Shown: piece by piece, positions 34,013-42,080 of the stretch
How the letters are laid out: the number at the start of each line of letters is the position of its first letter
How positions within the stretch are numbered: the stretch's first letter is position 1
NCBI GenBank assembly: GCA_902773635.1
Contig: CACYFH010000003.1
Coordinates: forward strand, 1 to 64,000
Reading direction: 5' to 3'
DNA length: 64,000 nt
From: an uncultured Ruminococcus sp.
Lineage (GTDB): Bacteria > Bacillota > Clostridia > Oscillospirales > Acutalibacteraceae
The notes under the pieces: model-generated
What the model was told of the DNA's origin: nothing
Database searches by the model: none
What the model saw: the letters and a program-made list of their open reading frames with translations, nothing else
Made by a program: the position numbers and the translations under genes

Positions 34013-34080
34013 AAGGCTCCCTTTGGTAAAGGGAGCTGTCATCGAACTCGTTCGATGACTGAGGGATTGCATGAATTGTT
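34013..34080 (+). repeat. Two-hairpin dispersed repeat, copy in the rqcH downstream gap
   Basis: Hairpin 1 is the standard GCTCCCTTT / AAAGGGAGC. Hairpin 2 is GTCATCGAA / TTCGATGAC around CTCG. Then TGAGGGATTGCATGAATT. The 33936-34338 gap otherwise holds short palindromes and no credible gene. Confidence 0.8.
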
Positions 34081-34267
34081 TGAGGCGGACACGCGTGTCC
34101 GCCGAGTATCTCAATACAATACATTGGCGGTTTTTGCAACGTTTTCTATAAGGTGGTTGCTTCGCAACATTTATACAATCCATCCGAGCTTGCTTTGCTG
34201 TTGGGAGGCAGATAAACGTCTTTGTCTCTTTTGATTATCTTATAATTGATAGTTTTTTCTACAGTCC

Positions 34268-34289
34268 AGCCTCCCTGCGGAGGCTTTTT
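34268..34289 (+). terminator. Plus-strand terminator
   Basis: Stem AGCCTCC / GGAGGCT around CTGC, followed by TTTTTC. Confidence 0.7.
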
Positions 34290-34293
34290 CTAT

Positions 34294-34325
34294 ACAGAAA
34301 AACAGCGCCCCTTATGGGACGCTGT
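34294..34325 (-). terminator. Minus-strand terminator of the zinc-ribbon gene
   Basis: Minus-strand stem ACAGCGTCCC with GGGGCGCTGT around ATAA, followed by TTTTTCTG. Confidence 0.8.
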
Positions 34326-34338
34326 AAGCAATTTTACT

Positions 34339-34638
34339 TTATTCCTCAGCTTGTGCTGCTTCTTCAGCTGCTTTTCTCTTAGCAAAGCATTCGCTGCAAT
34401 AGTAATCCTTGCCTTCCATCGGCTTGAATGGGATATGTGCCTCGCCGCCACAGTCTGCACACACGGTCGTGTGCATCTCACGATTAGCCCTGATTGCATT
34501 TTTGCGAGCGACACGGCAGTCCTTGCAGCGCTGGGGCTCATTTACAAAACCTTTCTCTGCATAGAACTCCTGCTCGCCGGCTGTGAACACGAATTCGTTT
34601 CCACAGTCCTTGCAACGGAGAATCTTGTCTTCGTACAT
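34339..34638 (-). CDS. Zinc-ribbon domain protein
   Basis: A 99-residue protein with four CxxC knuckles: RCKDCGNEF, QRCKDCRVARK, CADCGGEAHIPF and YYCSECFAKRK, hence two probable zinc ribbons, then an acidic Ala/Glu tail. It matches the small zf-trcl-type zinc-ribbon proteins of Clostridia; no function is known. ATG 34638 has GAGGTA upstream. It follows the sigma-factor gene and may share its transcript. Confidence 0.85.
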   Translation of the reverse strand: MYEDKILRCKDCGNEFVFTAGEQEFYAEKGFVNEPQRCKDCRVARKNAIRANREMHTTVCADCGGEAHIPFKPMEGKDYYCSECFAKRKAAEEAAQAEE

Positions 34639-34667
34639 AGCGTGTACCTCACTTTTTGGTATATATT

Positions 34668-35297
34668 TTACCCCGCGGCGGAGTTGCACCGTCTGATTTC
34701 TCTTCGGGGTGTATTACCTGAAAGCTTTTGACGTATACGGGTCTGTGCATTGTCAACTGATTTTAAGGATATATTCAGCCGCCCAGATATTTCCTTGTAC
34801 GTATAGCCGGAAAGGTGCAAAATCGCTACTTTGTACTCCAGTTCGGATAGGCTGTCCTTGAGGATGCGATGCAAGCCGTCGATGTATTCTTTCGTCTCCA
34901 CCAACTCAGGTAGGGAAGTTACGGTGGGATCGAAAGCGGCGTCCTGCTCTTCCTCGATAGACACGATATTGCGGGCGGCAGTCCCTTTGCGCGCGGCGTC
35001 TCTCATGAGGGAGCGGTAGCGATTGGAGACGCAGAGCATGAGGTAGTTCTTGAAGCTCGCGCCCTTCTCGCTGTCATAGCTGCGACAGGCGGAGAGCAGC
35101 GCGACCATGCCCTCCTGGATGAGGTCGTTGTCGTCGGCGTCGCCTGAGATACCGCGATATTTCTTAGCGGCTGAGCTGATCAGCCCCAAGTACCTCGACA
35201 CCAGCTTTTCGAAAGCCGCTTCACTGCCGCCGAGGAATTCACGGATGAGCTCCTCGTCGCTTTGCTGCTGTGTCGGTTGAACGGTATTTTTATTCAG
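34668..35297 (-). CDS. Sigma-70 family factor, SigH-like
   Basis: About 209 residues with region 2 (EKLVSRYLGLISSAAKKY, DNDLIQEGMVALLSACRSYDSEKGASFKNYLMLCV) and region 4 (LSELEYKVAILHLSGYTYKEISGRLNISLKSVDNAQTR as helix-turn-helix). It resembles SigH/Spo0H-type sigma factors of Firmicutes. No ATG, GTG or TTG lies at a useful distance: GAGGTG is seven bases before CTG at 35297, so a CTG start is most likely. A TTG further up lies inside the promoter. Confidence 0.85.
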   Translation of the reverse strand: MNKNTVQPTQQQSDEELIREFLGGSEAAFEKLVSRYLGLISSAAKKYRGISGDADDNDLIQEGMVALLSACRSYDSEKGASFKNYLMLCVSNRYRSLMRDAARKGTAARNIVSIEEEQDAAFDPTVTSLPELVETKEYIDGLHRILKDSLSELEYKVAILHLSGYTYKEISGRLNISLKSVDNAQTRIRQKLSGNTPRREIRRCNSAAG

Positions 35298-35334
35298 GTC
35301 GCTGCACCTCGCAATAGTTTGTCTATTTAAAGTA

Positions 35335-35363
35335 ATAATATACAATATGCCGCCAAAAGTCAA
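35335..35363 (-). promoter_or_regulatory. Promoter of the SigH-like gene
   Basis: Minus strand TTGACT (35358-35363) and TATTAT (35335-35340) with a 17-base spacer. The transcript would start near 35328, ruling out starts further upstream. Confidence 0.7.
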
Positions 35364-35460
35364 CAGGTTTTTCAAAACAAAACGAAAGGAAAAGATTACA
35401 AATTCATCACATAAGTGAATATTTTGTGCATGTTCAACAGTATTTTTCCTCAAATTTTGG

Positions 35461-35490
35461 TTTACAAACATATCCTGCTTATGTTATAAT
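35461..35490 (+). promoter_or_regulatory. Promoter of comM
   Basis: TTTACA and TATAAT (35485-35490) at 18-base spacing, 58 bases before the start codon. Confidence 0.6.
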
Positions 35491-35547
35491 GCAAGTGTAG
35501 ATTTTCGAACATAAAAACGAACCGAATCACGTCAAAAGGAGCGGGAA

Positions 35548-37071
35548 ATGGTAGTAAAATGCAACAGCCTCGGGCTTTTCGGACTCAATACCTATGCCAT
35601 CGAGATCGAAGCGGATCTGTCCTTCGGCTTCGCCGCCTTCGATATCGTCGGGCTTCCCGACGCCGCCGTCAAGGAGAGCCGCGACCGCGTGCGCTCCGCG
35701 ATGAAGAACTGCGGCTTTGACTTCCCCGATACCCGCCTCGTACTCAATCTCGCTCCCGCGGATATCAAGAAGGAAGGACCTCTCTACGACCTTCCCATCC
35801 TGATCGCCGTGCTCAAGGCGACCCGCAACCTCAGCGCCAACACCGACGACTCCGCCTTCATCGGCGAGCTGTCTCTTTCGGGCGAGCTGCGGAGCATCAA
35901 CGGCGTTCTCCCCATGGCGATCGCCGCGCGCGAGTTGGGGTTGAAAAAGCTCTACGTCCCCGCCGCGAACGCGAACGAGGGCGCCGTCGTCGAGGGGATC
36001 GAGGTCTACGGTGTGCATGATGTTTTCGAGCTTCTCGACCATTTGTCGGGGCGGAACCGCATGCTCCCGACCGTGTTTGAGCCGATGGAGAATTCCGTGC
36101 AGACCGCGCTCGACTTTTCTCAGGTGAAGGGTCAGGCGGAAGCGAAACGCGCTTTAGAGATCGCCGCCGCGGGCGGTCACAACGTCCTTTTGATCGGCTC
36201 GCCCGGCGCGGGCAAGAGCATGCTCGCCAAGCGCGTCGTCACCATCCTGCCGCAGATGACCTTTGACGAGACCATCGAGACCACGAAGATCCATTCCATC
36301 GCCGGAACGCTGAAAAAGGGTGCGGGCTTGGTCACCCGGCGACCCTTCCGCTCGCCCCATCATACCATCAGCCGTGTCGGACTTTCCGGCGGCGGCACCA
36401 CCCCCAAGCCCGGCGAGATCTCCCTCGCCCACAACGGCGTGCTCTTTCTCGATGAACTGCCCGAGTTCCAGCGCTCTACCTTAGAGGTTCTGCGCCAGCC
36501 GCTCGAGGACGGCGTCGTCTCCATCTCCCGCGCCCACGGCACCTATACCTACCCCTCCCGGTTCACCCTGATCGCCGCGATGAACCCCTGTCCCTGCGGC
36601 TACTTTAATCATCCCAAGAAGACGTGCACCTGCACGGAGAACGCCGTGCATAAATATCTCAACCGTATCTCGGGACCTCTGCTCGACCGCATCGACATCC
36701 ATATCGAGGTGCCGCCCGTGGAGTATGAGGAGCTGACCGCCAAGAGCGGGGAGGAGACCTCCGCGTCCATCCGCAGGAGGGTCGACGCGGCGCGCGCTAT
36801 CCAGACCGCGCGCTTCAAGGGCACATCCGTCACCTGCAACGCCCATATCGACTCCTCCATGTTTGAAGAAGTCTGTGCGATGGATGAGAAGGCGGAGCGC
36901 ATTTTAAAACAAGCCTTTGATAAGCTCGGCATGACCGCCCGCGCCTATGACCGCGTCCTCAAGGTCGCCCGCACCATCGCCGACCTCGACGCGAGCGACT
37001 TGATCCGTGCCGCCCATATCGCAGAAGCCATCCAGTACCGCTCCCTCGACCGCAAATACTGGCACGATTAA
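35548..37071 (+). CDS. comM: YifB/ComM family Mg-chelatase-like AAA+ ATPase
   Basis: A 507-residue protein: N-terminal Lon-protease-like domain (GLPDAAVKESRDRVRSA, GELSLSGELRSINGVLP), AAA+ domain with Walker A GSPGAGKSMLAKR and Walker B LFLDELPEF, a zinc-like cluster CPCGYFNHPKKTCTC, and a C-terminal lid (ARAYDRVLKVARTIADL). ComM is a branch-migration helicase that aids integration of transforming DNA. Length is standard. A GGAGCGGGAA site precedes ATG. Confidence 0.93.
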   Translation: MVVKCNSLGLFGLNTYAIEIEADLSFGFAAFDIVGLPDAAVKESRDRVRSAMKNCGFDFPDTRLVLNLAPADIKKEGPLYDLPILIAVLKATRNLSANTDDSAFIGELSLSGELRSINGVLPMAIAARELGLKKLYVPAANANEGAVVEGIEVYGVHDVFELLDHLSGRNRMLPTVFEPMENSVQTALDFSQVKGQAEAKRALEIAAAGGHNVLLIGSPGAGKSMLAKRVVTILPQMTFDETIETTKIHSIAGTLKKGAGLVTRRPFRSPHHTISRVGLSGGGTTPKPGEISLAHNGVLFLDELPEFQRSTLEVLRQPLEDGVVSISRAHGTYTYPSRFTLIAAMNPCPCGYFNHPKKTCTCTENAVHKYLNRISGPLLDRIDIHIEVPPVEYEELTAKSGEETSASIRRRVDAARAIQTARFKGTSVTCNAHIDSSMFEEVCAMDEKAERILKQAFDKLGMTARAYDRVLKVARTIADLDASDLIRAAHIAEAIQYRSLDRKYWHD

Positions 37072-37121
37072 AAAGAATCATCTATTGTATTTTCTCATTT
37101 CCCGTGTTATAATAATAAGTG

Positions 37122-37246
37122 CCAATAACCACCAACTAGCAACTAGCGACTAGCAACTAGCGACTAGCAACCAGCAACCACCAACCAGCAACTAGCAACT
37201 AGCGACTAGCGACTAGCAACTAGCAACCAGTAACTACCAACCAAAG
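37122..37246. repeat. Seven-base repeat array (CAACTAG type)
   Basis: About sixteen consecutive heptamers of the form CAACTAG, CGACTAG, CAACCAG or CAACCAC fill the gap between comM and the DUF1858 gene. Related arrays lie at 39742-39832, 56988-57046, 62108-62170 and 63705-63934. Confidence 0.85.
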
Positions 37247-37258
37247 GAGGTCATTCCC

Positions 37259-37453
37259 ATGATCACAAAAGAATCCATCATCGGCGACGTTCTGGATCAG
37301 TACCCCGCCACCGCTCCCCTGTTCCTGCAGATGGGCATGCACTGTCTCGGCTGTCCCGCTTCTCGCGGCGAGAGCATCGAGGAAGCCTGCATGGTCCACG
37401 GCGCAGACGCCGGCAAGCTCGTGGAAGCGCTGAACAAGGCTGTCGGCGCATGA
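37259..37453 (+). CDS. DUF1858 domain redox-disulfide protein
   Basis: A 64-residue protein: ITKESIIGDVLDQYPATAPLFLQMGMHCLGCPASRGESIEEACMVHG split around a CxxC pair (CLGC) with a later Cys. DUF1858 domains are small helical proteins linked to hybrid-cluster and sulfur or redox enzymes. AAAGGAGG precedes ATG. ATGA overlap couples it to trmK. Confidence 0.9.
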   Translation: MITKESIIGDVLDQYPATAPLFLQMGMHCLGCPASRGESIEEACMVHGADAGKLVEALNKAVGA

Positions 37454-38115
37454 ACCCCATAATAAGACCGAACGGGCGGCTGTCCTTGTGCGCGGATGAT
37501 GTACGCGAGGGCAGCCGCCTTGCGGATATCGGGACAGATCACGCCTATCTTCCCATCGCGCTTTGCCTGAGCGGGAAGATCCCTTCCGCCCTCGCCTGCG
37601 ATATCAACCCCCATCCGTTACGCTCCGCTCAGGAGAATATCGCGAGGTACGGGCTGGGCGAGAGAATCGCGACCCGCCTCTCCGACGGCTTGCAAAAGGT
37701 CTCACCCGACGAGGTCGACGATATCGTGATCGCGGGTATGGGCGGCGAGCTGATCCGCGATATCCTGCGCGCCGCGCCGTGGGTGAAGGACGCTGAAAAG
37801 CGCCTGATCCTGCAGCCCATGACCCACCACGACGACCTGATCCTTTGGCTGTATGAGAACGGCTTTGCGATCGAGCGCCAGCGCGCCGTCCTGGATGAAG
37901 GAAAGTACTATACCGTGCTGTGCACGCGCTATGACGGCGCAGCGAGAGAATGCAGCTTGCTAAAAGCGACCGTCGGCGCGCTCGATGTGCGCGAGCCGTC
38001 CGCGCGCGGCTTTCTTCTGCGCTGTCTGAGCAATCTGCGCAATAAAAGCAGGGGAGACGCTTCCCTGCTGTCTACCGTGAGAGAACTGGAGGAGATCTTG
38101 GATGAAGCTGAATGA
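37450..38115 (+). CDS. trmK: tRNA (adenine-22-N1)-methyltransferase
   Basis: A 221-residue class I methyltransferase: RLADIGTDHAYLPIAL (SAM loop), ACDINPHPLRSAQENI, IAGMGGELIRDIL and LILQPMTHHDDLILWL. It methylates A22 in Ser and Tyr tRNAs. Overlaps the DUF1858 gene by four bases and the Nif3 gene by 14, so all three are one transcript. TrmK-Nif3 is a conserved Firmicute pair. Confidence 0.95.
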   Translation: MNPIIRPNGRLSLCADDVREGSRLADIGTDHAYLPIALCLSGKIPSALACDINPHPLRSAQENIARYGLGERIATRLSDGLQKVSPDEVDDIVIAGMGGELIRDILRAAPWVKDAEKRLILQPMTHHDDLILWLYENGFAIERQRAVLDEGKYYTVLCTRYDGAARECSLLKATVGALDVREPSARGFLLRCLSNLRNKSRGDASLLSTVRELEEILDEAE

Positions 38116-38845
38116 GCTGATCGCATTTGCTCAGACTGTCGCGCCGTTCGGGACAGCCGAGGAATGGGACAATGTCGGACTGTTGGTCGGCGGCGGCTTC
38201 GCCGAGGTCAGCCGCGTCCTGCTCGCGCTGGATATCACTCCCGCCGTTGTGCGTGAAGCGCATGAGAAGGGCGCCCAACTGATCATCAGCCACCACCCCG
38301 TGATCTTCCGCCCCATCGGACGCCTTGACCCCGACAGCGCCGAGTACCTGCTCGCGCGTTACGGGATCGCCGCCCTGTGCCTGCATACCAACCTCGACCG
38401 CGCCGCCCACGGCGTGAATACCGCTCTCGGAAAAGCCCTGAGACTGCAAAACACAAAGCTCTATCCCGAGGAATTTCTTCTCGTCGGCGAGACGGAACGC
38501 GCGTATTCAGCGGAGGAATTCGCCGCTTTTGTCAAGGAACGCCTGCGCGCTCCCTCCGTGCGCTATACGGACGGCAGGGTCACGCGCGTCGCCGTGTCCT
38601 CCGGAGGCGGCGGCGAGGGCGTGGAACTATGTGCAAAATACGGCTGCGACGCCTTCGTCACCGGCGAGCTCAAGCACCATCAGTATCTTTTTGCCGCTGA
38701 TCACAACATCGCCGCCTTCGACGCGGGACATTTCTCCACCGAGGACGTCGTCATTCCGCCCTTGCGCGAGCTCCTGCAGACCCGTTTCCCCCATGAGGAA
38801 TTCCTCGTCAGCAAGGTCTGCGCCTGTCCCTATAAAGCGCTCTGA
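38102..38845 (+). CDS. Nif3-like dinuclear metal-centre protein
   Basis: A 247-residue Nif3/YqfO-family protein with the metal-binding ISHHPVIF, LHTNLDRAAHGVN and AFDAGHFSTED motifs. It lacks the central PII-like insert of long YqfO proteins. Proposed roles include GTP cyclohydrolase-like and chaperone activity, none settled. Overlaps the end of trmK. Confidence 0.92.
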   Translation: MKLNELIAFAQTVAPFGTAEEWDNVGLLVGGGFAEVSRVLLALDITPAVVREAHEKGAQLIISHHPVIFRPIGRLDPDSAEYLLARYGIAALCLHTNLDRAAHGVNTALGKALRLQNTKLYPEEFLLVGETERAYSAEEFAAFVKERLRAPSVRYTDGRVTRVAVSSGGGGEGVELCAKYGCDAFVTGELKHHQYLFAADHNIAAFDAGHFSTEDVVIPPLRELLQTRFPHEEFLVSKVCACPYKAL

Positions 38846-38855
38846 AAAGAAATAC

Positions 38856-38893
38856 AACGCCTGTGTCACGAAAAACGGCACAGGCGTTACTTT
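38856..38893 (+). terminator. Terminator of the DUF1858-trmK-nif3 operon
   Basis: Perfect stem AACGCCTGTG / CACAGGCGTT, followed by ACTTTTG. Confidence 0.8.
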
Positions 38894-38989
38894 TGCCCCC
38901 AAAAAAGAAATAACATGGTAACATCATTAACAAATTGTAAATTTTATACCGAAAAGATAAAGATTTTGCCATATATATGTAAAAAACAA

Positions 38990-39018
38990 TTGCAAAAACC
39001 ACAAGCCTTTGTTATAAT
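38990..39018 (+). promoter_or_regulatory. Promoter of trmB
   Basis: TTGCAA and TATAAT with a 17-base spacer, 70 bases before the start. Confidence 0.7.
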
Positions 39019-39087
39019 ATTGTAGTGTATATAACTATATGATGTGATACTATGGCTTTTTGCGGTATCGCGTCGGGACGAGGTCTT

Positions 39088-39741
39088 ATGAGAATCAGGA
39101 AGAAAAAGTGGGCGGAACCCGAGCTCAACGCCTGCCGCTATTATATCCAGGAGCCGACGGCTTTTCGCGGAAGATGGAAGGAATTTTTCGGCAACGATCA
39201 CCCCATTGAGCTGGAGATCGGCTGCGGGAAATGCACCTTCATCGCTGAGAAGGCAAAGCGCAATCCCGATATCAACTACATCGCCGTGGACATCAAGAAC
39301 GATATGCTCGGCGTCGGCAGACGCAACATCGAGCGCATCTTCGCTCAAGCTCAGATGCCCGTTCGGAACATCGCTCTGGTTCGCTTCAACGTCGAGGAGC
39401 TCGACAAGATCATCGCGCCCGAGGACGGTATCGCCGTCATGTACATCAATTTCTGCAACCCCTGGCCGCGCCTCAAGCACAACAAGCGCCGCCTGACCTA
39501 CCCGAGGAAGCTGACCATGTACCGCGACTTTTTGACGAGCGACGCCGTGATCTACTTCAAGACGGACGACGACGGACTGTTCGAGGACAGTGTAGGCTAT
39601 TTTGAAGAGGCGAAGTACCGCATCCGCTACATCACCCGCGACCTGCACCACAGCGACGTGACGGACAACATCGTCACCGAGCATGAGCAGATGTTCACCG
39701 ACGAGGGCATCCCGATCAAATATCTGGAAGCCACCGTCTGA
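39088..39741 (+). CDS. trmB: tRNA (guanine-46-N7)-methyltransferase
   Basis: A 217-residue methyltransferase: LEIGCGKCTFIAEKAKRNP, YIAVDIKNDMLGVGRRN, and the catalytic region INFCNPWPRLKHNKRRLTYPR with FYFKTDDD-like IYFKTDDDGLFED. It makes m7G46 in the variable loop. I use ATG 39088 (MRIRKKKW) after GAGG; the frame has an earlier ATG twelve codons up without support. Confidence 0.95.
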   Translation: MRIRKKKWAEPELNACRYYIQEPTAFRGRWKEFFGNDHPIELEIGCGKCTFIAEKAKRNPDINYIAVDIKNDMLGVGRRNIERIFAQAQMPVRNIALVRFNVEELDKIIAPEDGIAVMYINFCNPWPRLKHNKRRLTYPRKLTMYRDFLTSDAVIYFKTDDDGLFEDSVGYFEEAKYRIRYITRDLHHSDVTDNIVTEHEQMFTDEGIPIKYLEATV

Positions 39742-39832
39742 GTTCAGTGGACAGTGGATAGTGGTCAGTGGACAGTGATTAGTGACTAGTGACTAGTGAT
39801 TAGTGACCAGCGACTAGCAACCAGCAACTAGA
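39742..39832. repeat. Six/seven-base repeat array (CAGTGGA to GACTAGT)
   Basis: Runs of GTCAGTGGACAGTG and GACTAGTGACTAGT words grade into CAACCAGCAACTAG before the lipoprotein gene. Confidence 0.75.
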
Positions 39833-39851
39833 TTCCCAAGGAGGCAAGAGC

Positions 39852-41153
39852 ATGAAACGACTGCGACTGATGATCGCCGTACTGACAGCGGCTGTACTGC
39901 TGTCGGGCTGTCGTGCGCTCAGTCTCTACGGACCCGATATCCTCACTCCGCCCCGCGCTTCCGGCGGACGCGCGGAGATCCAGCACATGATCGAGGAGGA
40001 CGCGGGCGGCGGCTATACGCTGATCTACCCTTCCTCAGGAGACTACAAGAGCGGCGTCCTGCTCTATGATCTTGACCATAACGGCGCCGAGGAGGCGATC
40101 GCCCTCTATGCCTCGACCGGCGGCTCTGCAAAGCTCCTTTGCGCCGCGTCCAAGGGCGACGCCTTCAGCCTGATCGGTTCGGCGGAGCTTCCTTCCTCCA
40201 ACGTCAACAGCCTGCGCTTTGCGGACGTTGACGGCGACGGCAGGGATGAGATCGTCGTCAGCTGTGACGCCGGCGCTCCTATCGCATCCCTCAACGCCTA
40301 TCTCGTCGGCGAGGAGCTTACCCGCGTGAGGATCGCGGAGGGCTTCACGGATTTCGTGACCGGCGATTTTGACGGCGACGGCGCGGGCGACGTGCTCCTT
40401 CTGATGCCCCATAGCGAGAACGTGACCGCCAAGGCGATCCTGATGAGCTATTCGGGCGGCAGCTTCTCCGGCAAGAGCGAGATCGAGATCGACTCCGAGG
40501 TCTATTTCTACGACCGCCTGTATTTCGGCGCTCTCGGGAAGGACGTCGTCGGCGCGGCAGCGGACGGCGTGCTCGAGAACGGCGACCATACCACCCAGCT
40601 TCTGTGCTACGATCCGGGCGCCAAGACCCTGCTCAATCCCCTGTATATCTTCTCGGGCTATTCCGACACGCGCCGCTCCGAGAGAGTGTTCAGCCGCGAT
40701 ATCAACGACGACGGTGTGATCGAATATCCTCTCTGCGATCCGATGGAGGCGGAGAAGGGCGCCGATCCCGCGAGCGTCTGCACCCGCATCGTCTGGTGCG
40801 ATTATGATTACGACCAGATGCTTCCCGATCCTGTTGGCAGCGCGATCTACTGCGAACCGCTCGGCTGCATGCTGATGATCCGCGACGAGCTGGTCGATTC
40901 GCTGACAGCGCGCGTCGAGGACGGCGTGATGACCGTTTACTCCCTGAGTCACAAGGGCGCGGAGCCGGTCGTCGGAGCGATTCAGCTCACCGTCAAGCAC
41001 TACGATCACGGCAGCTTTGACAGCAGCCTGATCCCCGAAGCGGTGCTCTATGAGAGCAGCACCGACGTGTTCACCTATATCCTTCCGGATAAGTCGGTGT
41101 TCACTCCCGATGATGTAAAAAACAGCTTTACGCTGATGAATAATACCCAGTAA
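39852..41153 (+). CDS. Lipoprotein with FG-GAP/VCBS-like calcium repeats
   Basis: A 433-residue lipoprotein. The signal peptide ends in the lipobox LLSGC (Cys 20). Several Asp-rich loops follow: DLDHNGAEEAI, DVDGDGRDEIV, DFDGDGAGDVL, DINDDGVIEYP. These match FG-GAP/VCBS-like propeller blades that bind calcium. It lies 27 bases before a response regulator and kinase pair, so it may be an outer sensor or accessory of that system; this is inference from position only. AAGGAGG-type site GGAGGCAAGAGC precedes ATG. Confidence 0.85.
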   Translation: MKRLRLMIAVLTAAVLLSGCRALSLYGPDILTPPRASGGRAEIQHMIEEDAGGGYTLIYPSSGDYKSGVLLYDLDHNGAEEAIALYASTGGSAKLLCAASKGDAFSLIGSAELPSSNVNSLRFADVDGDGRDEIVVSCDAGAPIASLNAYLVGEELTRVRIAEGFTDFVTGDFDGDGAGDVLLLMPHSENVTAKAILMSYSGGSFSGKSEIEIDSEVYFYDRLYFGALGKDVVGAAADGVLENGDHTTQLLCYDPGAKTLLNPLYIFSGYSDTRRSERVFSRDINDDGVIEYPLCDPMEAEKGADPASVCTRIVWCDYDYDQMLPDPVGSAIYCEPLGCMLMIRDELVDSLTARVEDGVMTVYSLSHKGAEPVVGAIQLTVKHYDHGSFDSSLIPEAVLYESSTDVFTYILPDKSVFTPDDVKNSFTLMNNTQ

Positions 41154-41180
41154 ATCACAACCTGAACGGAGGTTATCATT

Positions 41181-41885
41181 ATGAAAAAGATTCTTGTATG
41201 TGAGGACGAAGCCGCCATCCGCGATTTCGTGGTCATCAACCTGAGAAGAGCGGGCTATGAGGTCGTCGAAGCCGACTGCGGCGAGATGGCGCTCGAGAAG
41301 TACGAGGAGCACAACGGCGATTTCGACGTCGCGATCCTCGACATCATGATGCCCGGTATCGACGGTCTGCAGGTCTGCAAGGAGCTGAGGAACAAGAATT
41401 CCGGCATCGGCATCATCATGCTGTCCGCCCGTACCCAGGAGATGGACAAGGTCACCGGTCTGATGCTCGGCGCGGATGATTACATCACCAAGCCCTTCTC
41501 TCCCTCTGAGCTGACCGCGCGCGTCGATTCTCTCTATCGCCGCGTCTCCCTCTCCGAGCAGAAGAGCGAGAACAACTTCAAGGAGGAGCTCCAGAGCGGT
41601 ATCTTCACCCTGAACCTCAGGAACCGCGCCCTGATGAAGAACGGCAAGATGATCGAGCTGACCCAGGTCGAGTTCCAGATCATGGAGTATTTCTTCTCCA
41701 ATCCCGGCGTTGCTCTCGACCGCACCGATATCCTCAACCACGTCTGGGGCGAGGCGTATGTCGGTGAGGAGAAGATCGTCGACGTCAATATCCGCCGCCT
41801 GCGTATGAAGGTCGAGGACGAGCCCTCCAACCCCAAGTACATCGTCACCGTCTGGGGTCTCGGCTATAAGTGGGACACGGTGTGA
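41181..41885 (+). CDS. Response regulator, OmpR/PhoB family
   Basis: A 234-residue regulator: receiver domain with acidic pair E9-D10, phospho-Asp 54 in LDIMMPG, S82 and K104 (ITKPF); then an OmpR-type winged helix (LTQVEFQIMEYFFSNPG, VDVNIRRLRMKVE, YIVTVWGLGYKW). It acts with the histidine kinase at 42081. Confidence 0.95.
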   Translation: MKKILVCEDEAAIRDFVVINLRRAGYEVVEADCGEMALEKYEEHNGDFDVAILDIMMPGIDGLQVCKELRNKNSGIGIIMLSARTQEMDKVTGLMLGADDYITKPFSPSELTARVDSLYRRVSLSEQKSENNFKEELQSGIFTLNLRNRALMKNGKMIELTQVEFQIMEYFFSNPGVALDRTDILNHVWGEAYVGEEKIVDVNIRRLRMKVEDEPSNPKYIVTVWGLGYKWDTV

Positions 41886-42080
41886 TTTGCTTTGCAAATC
41901 AAAGAATAAAGAATAGAGAATAGTGAATAAAGAAGAATGAAGGGAAATCCTGAAGGATTTTGGATCGGTATGCCCTGTTATTGACCGCAGACTTCCTATT
42001 GATCGGGTGAGGGCGGAGCCCTCCCATCACCATTCACCGTTCTCCATTCACCATTTACCAAAACGAAAGGAGTGAGCGTT
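41886..42080. repeat. Gap between response regulator and kinase with short repeats
   Basis: Contains AATAAAGAATAGAGAATAG words, a GAGGGCGGAGCCCTC palindrome and repeated CCATTCACC words, then the kinase ribosome site. No gene is seen. Confidence 0.55.

Noticed and set aside
41895..42075. Riboswitch between the response regulator and kinase genes
   Set aside because: Only short repeats and one small palindrome are present; no known riboswitch core was seen.
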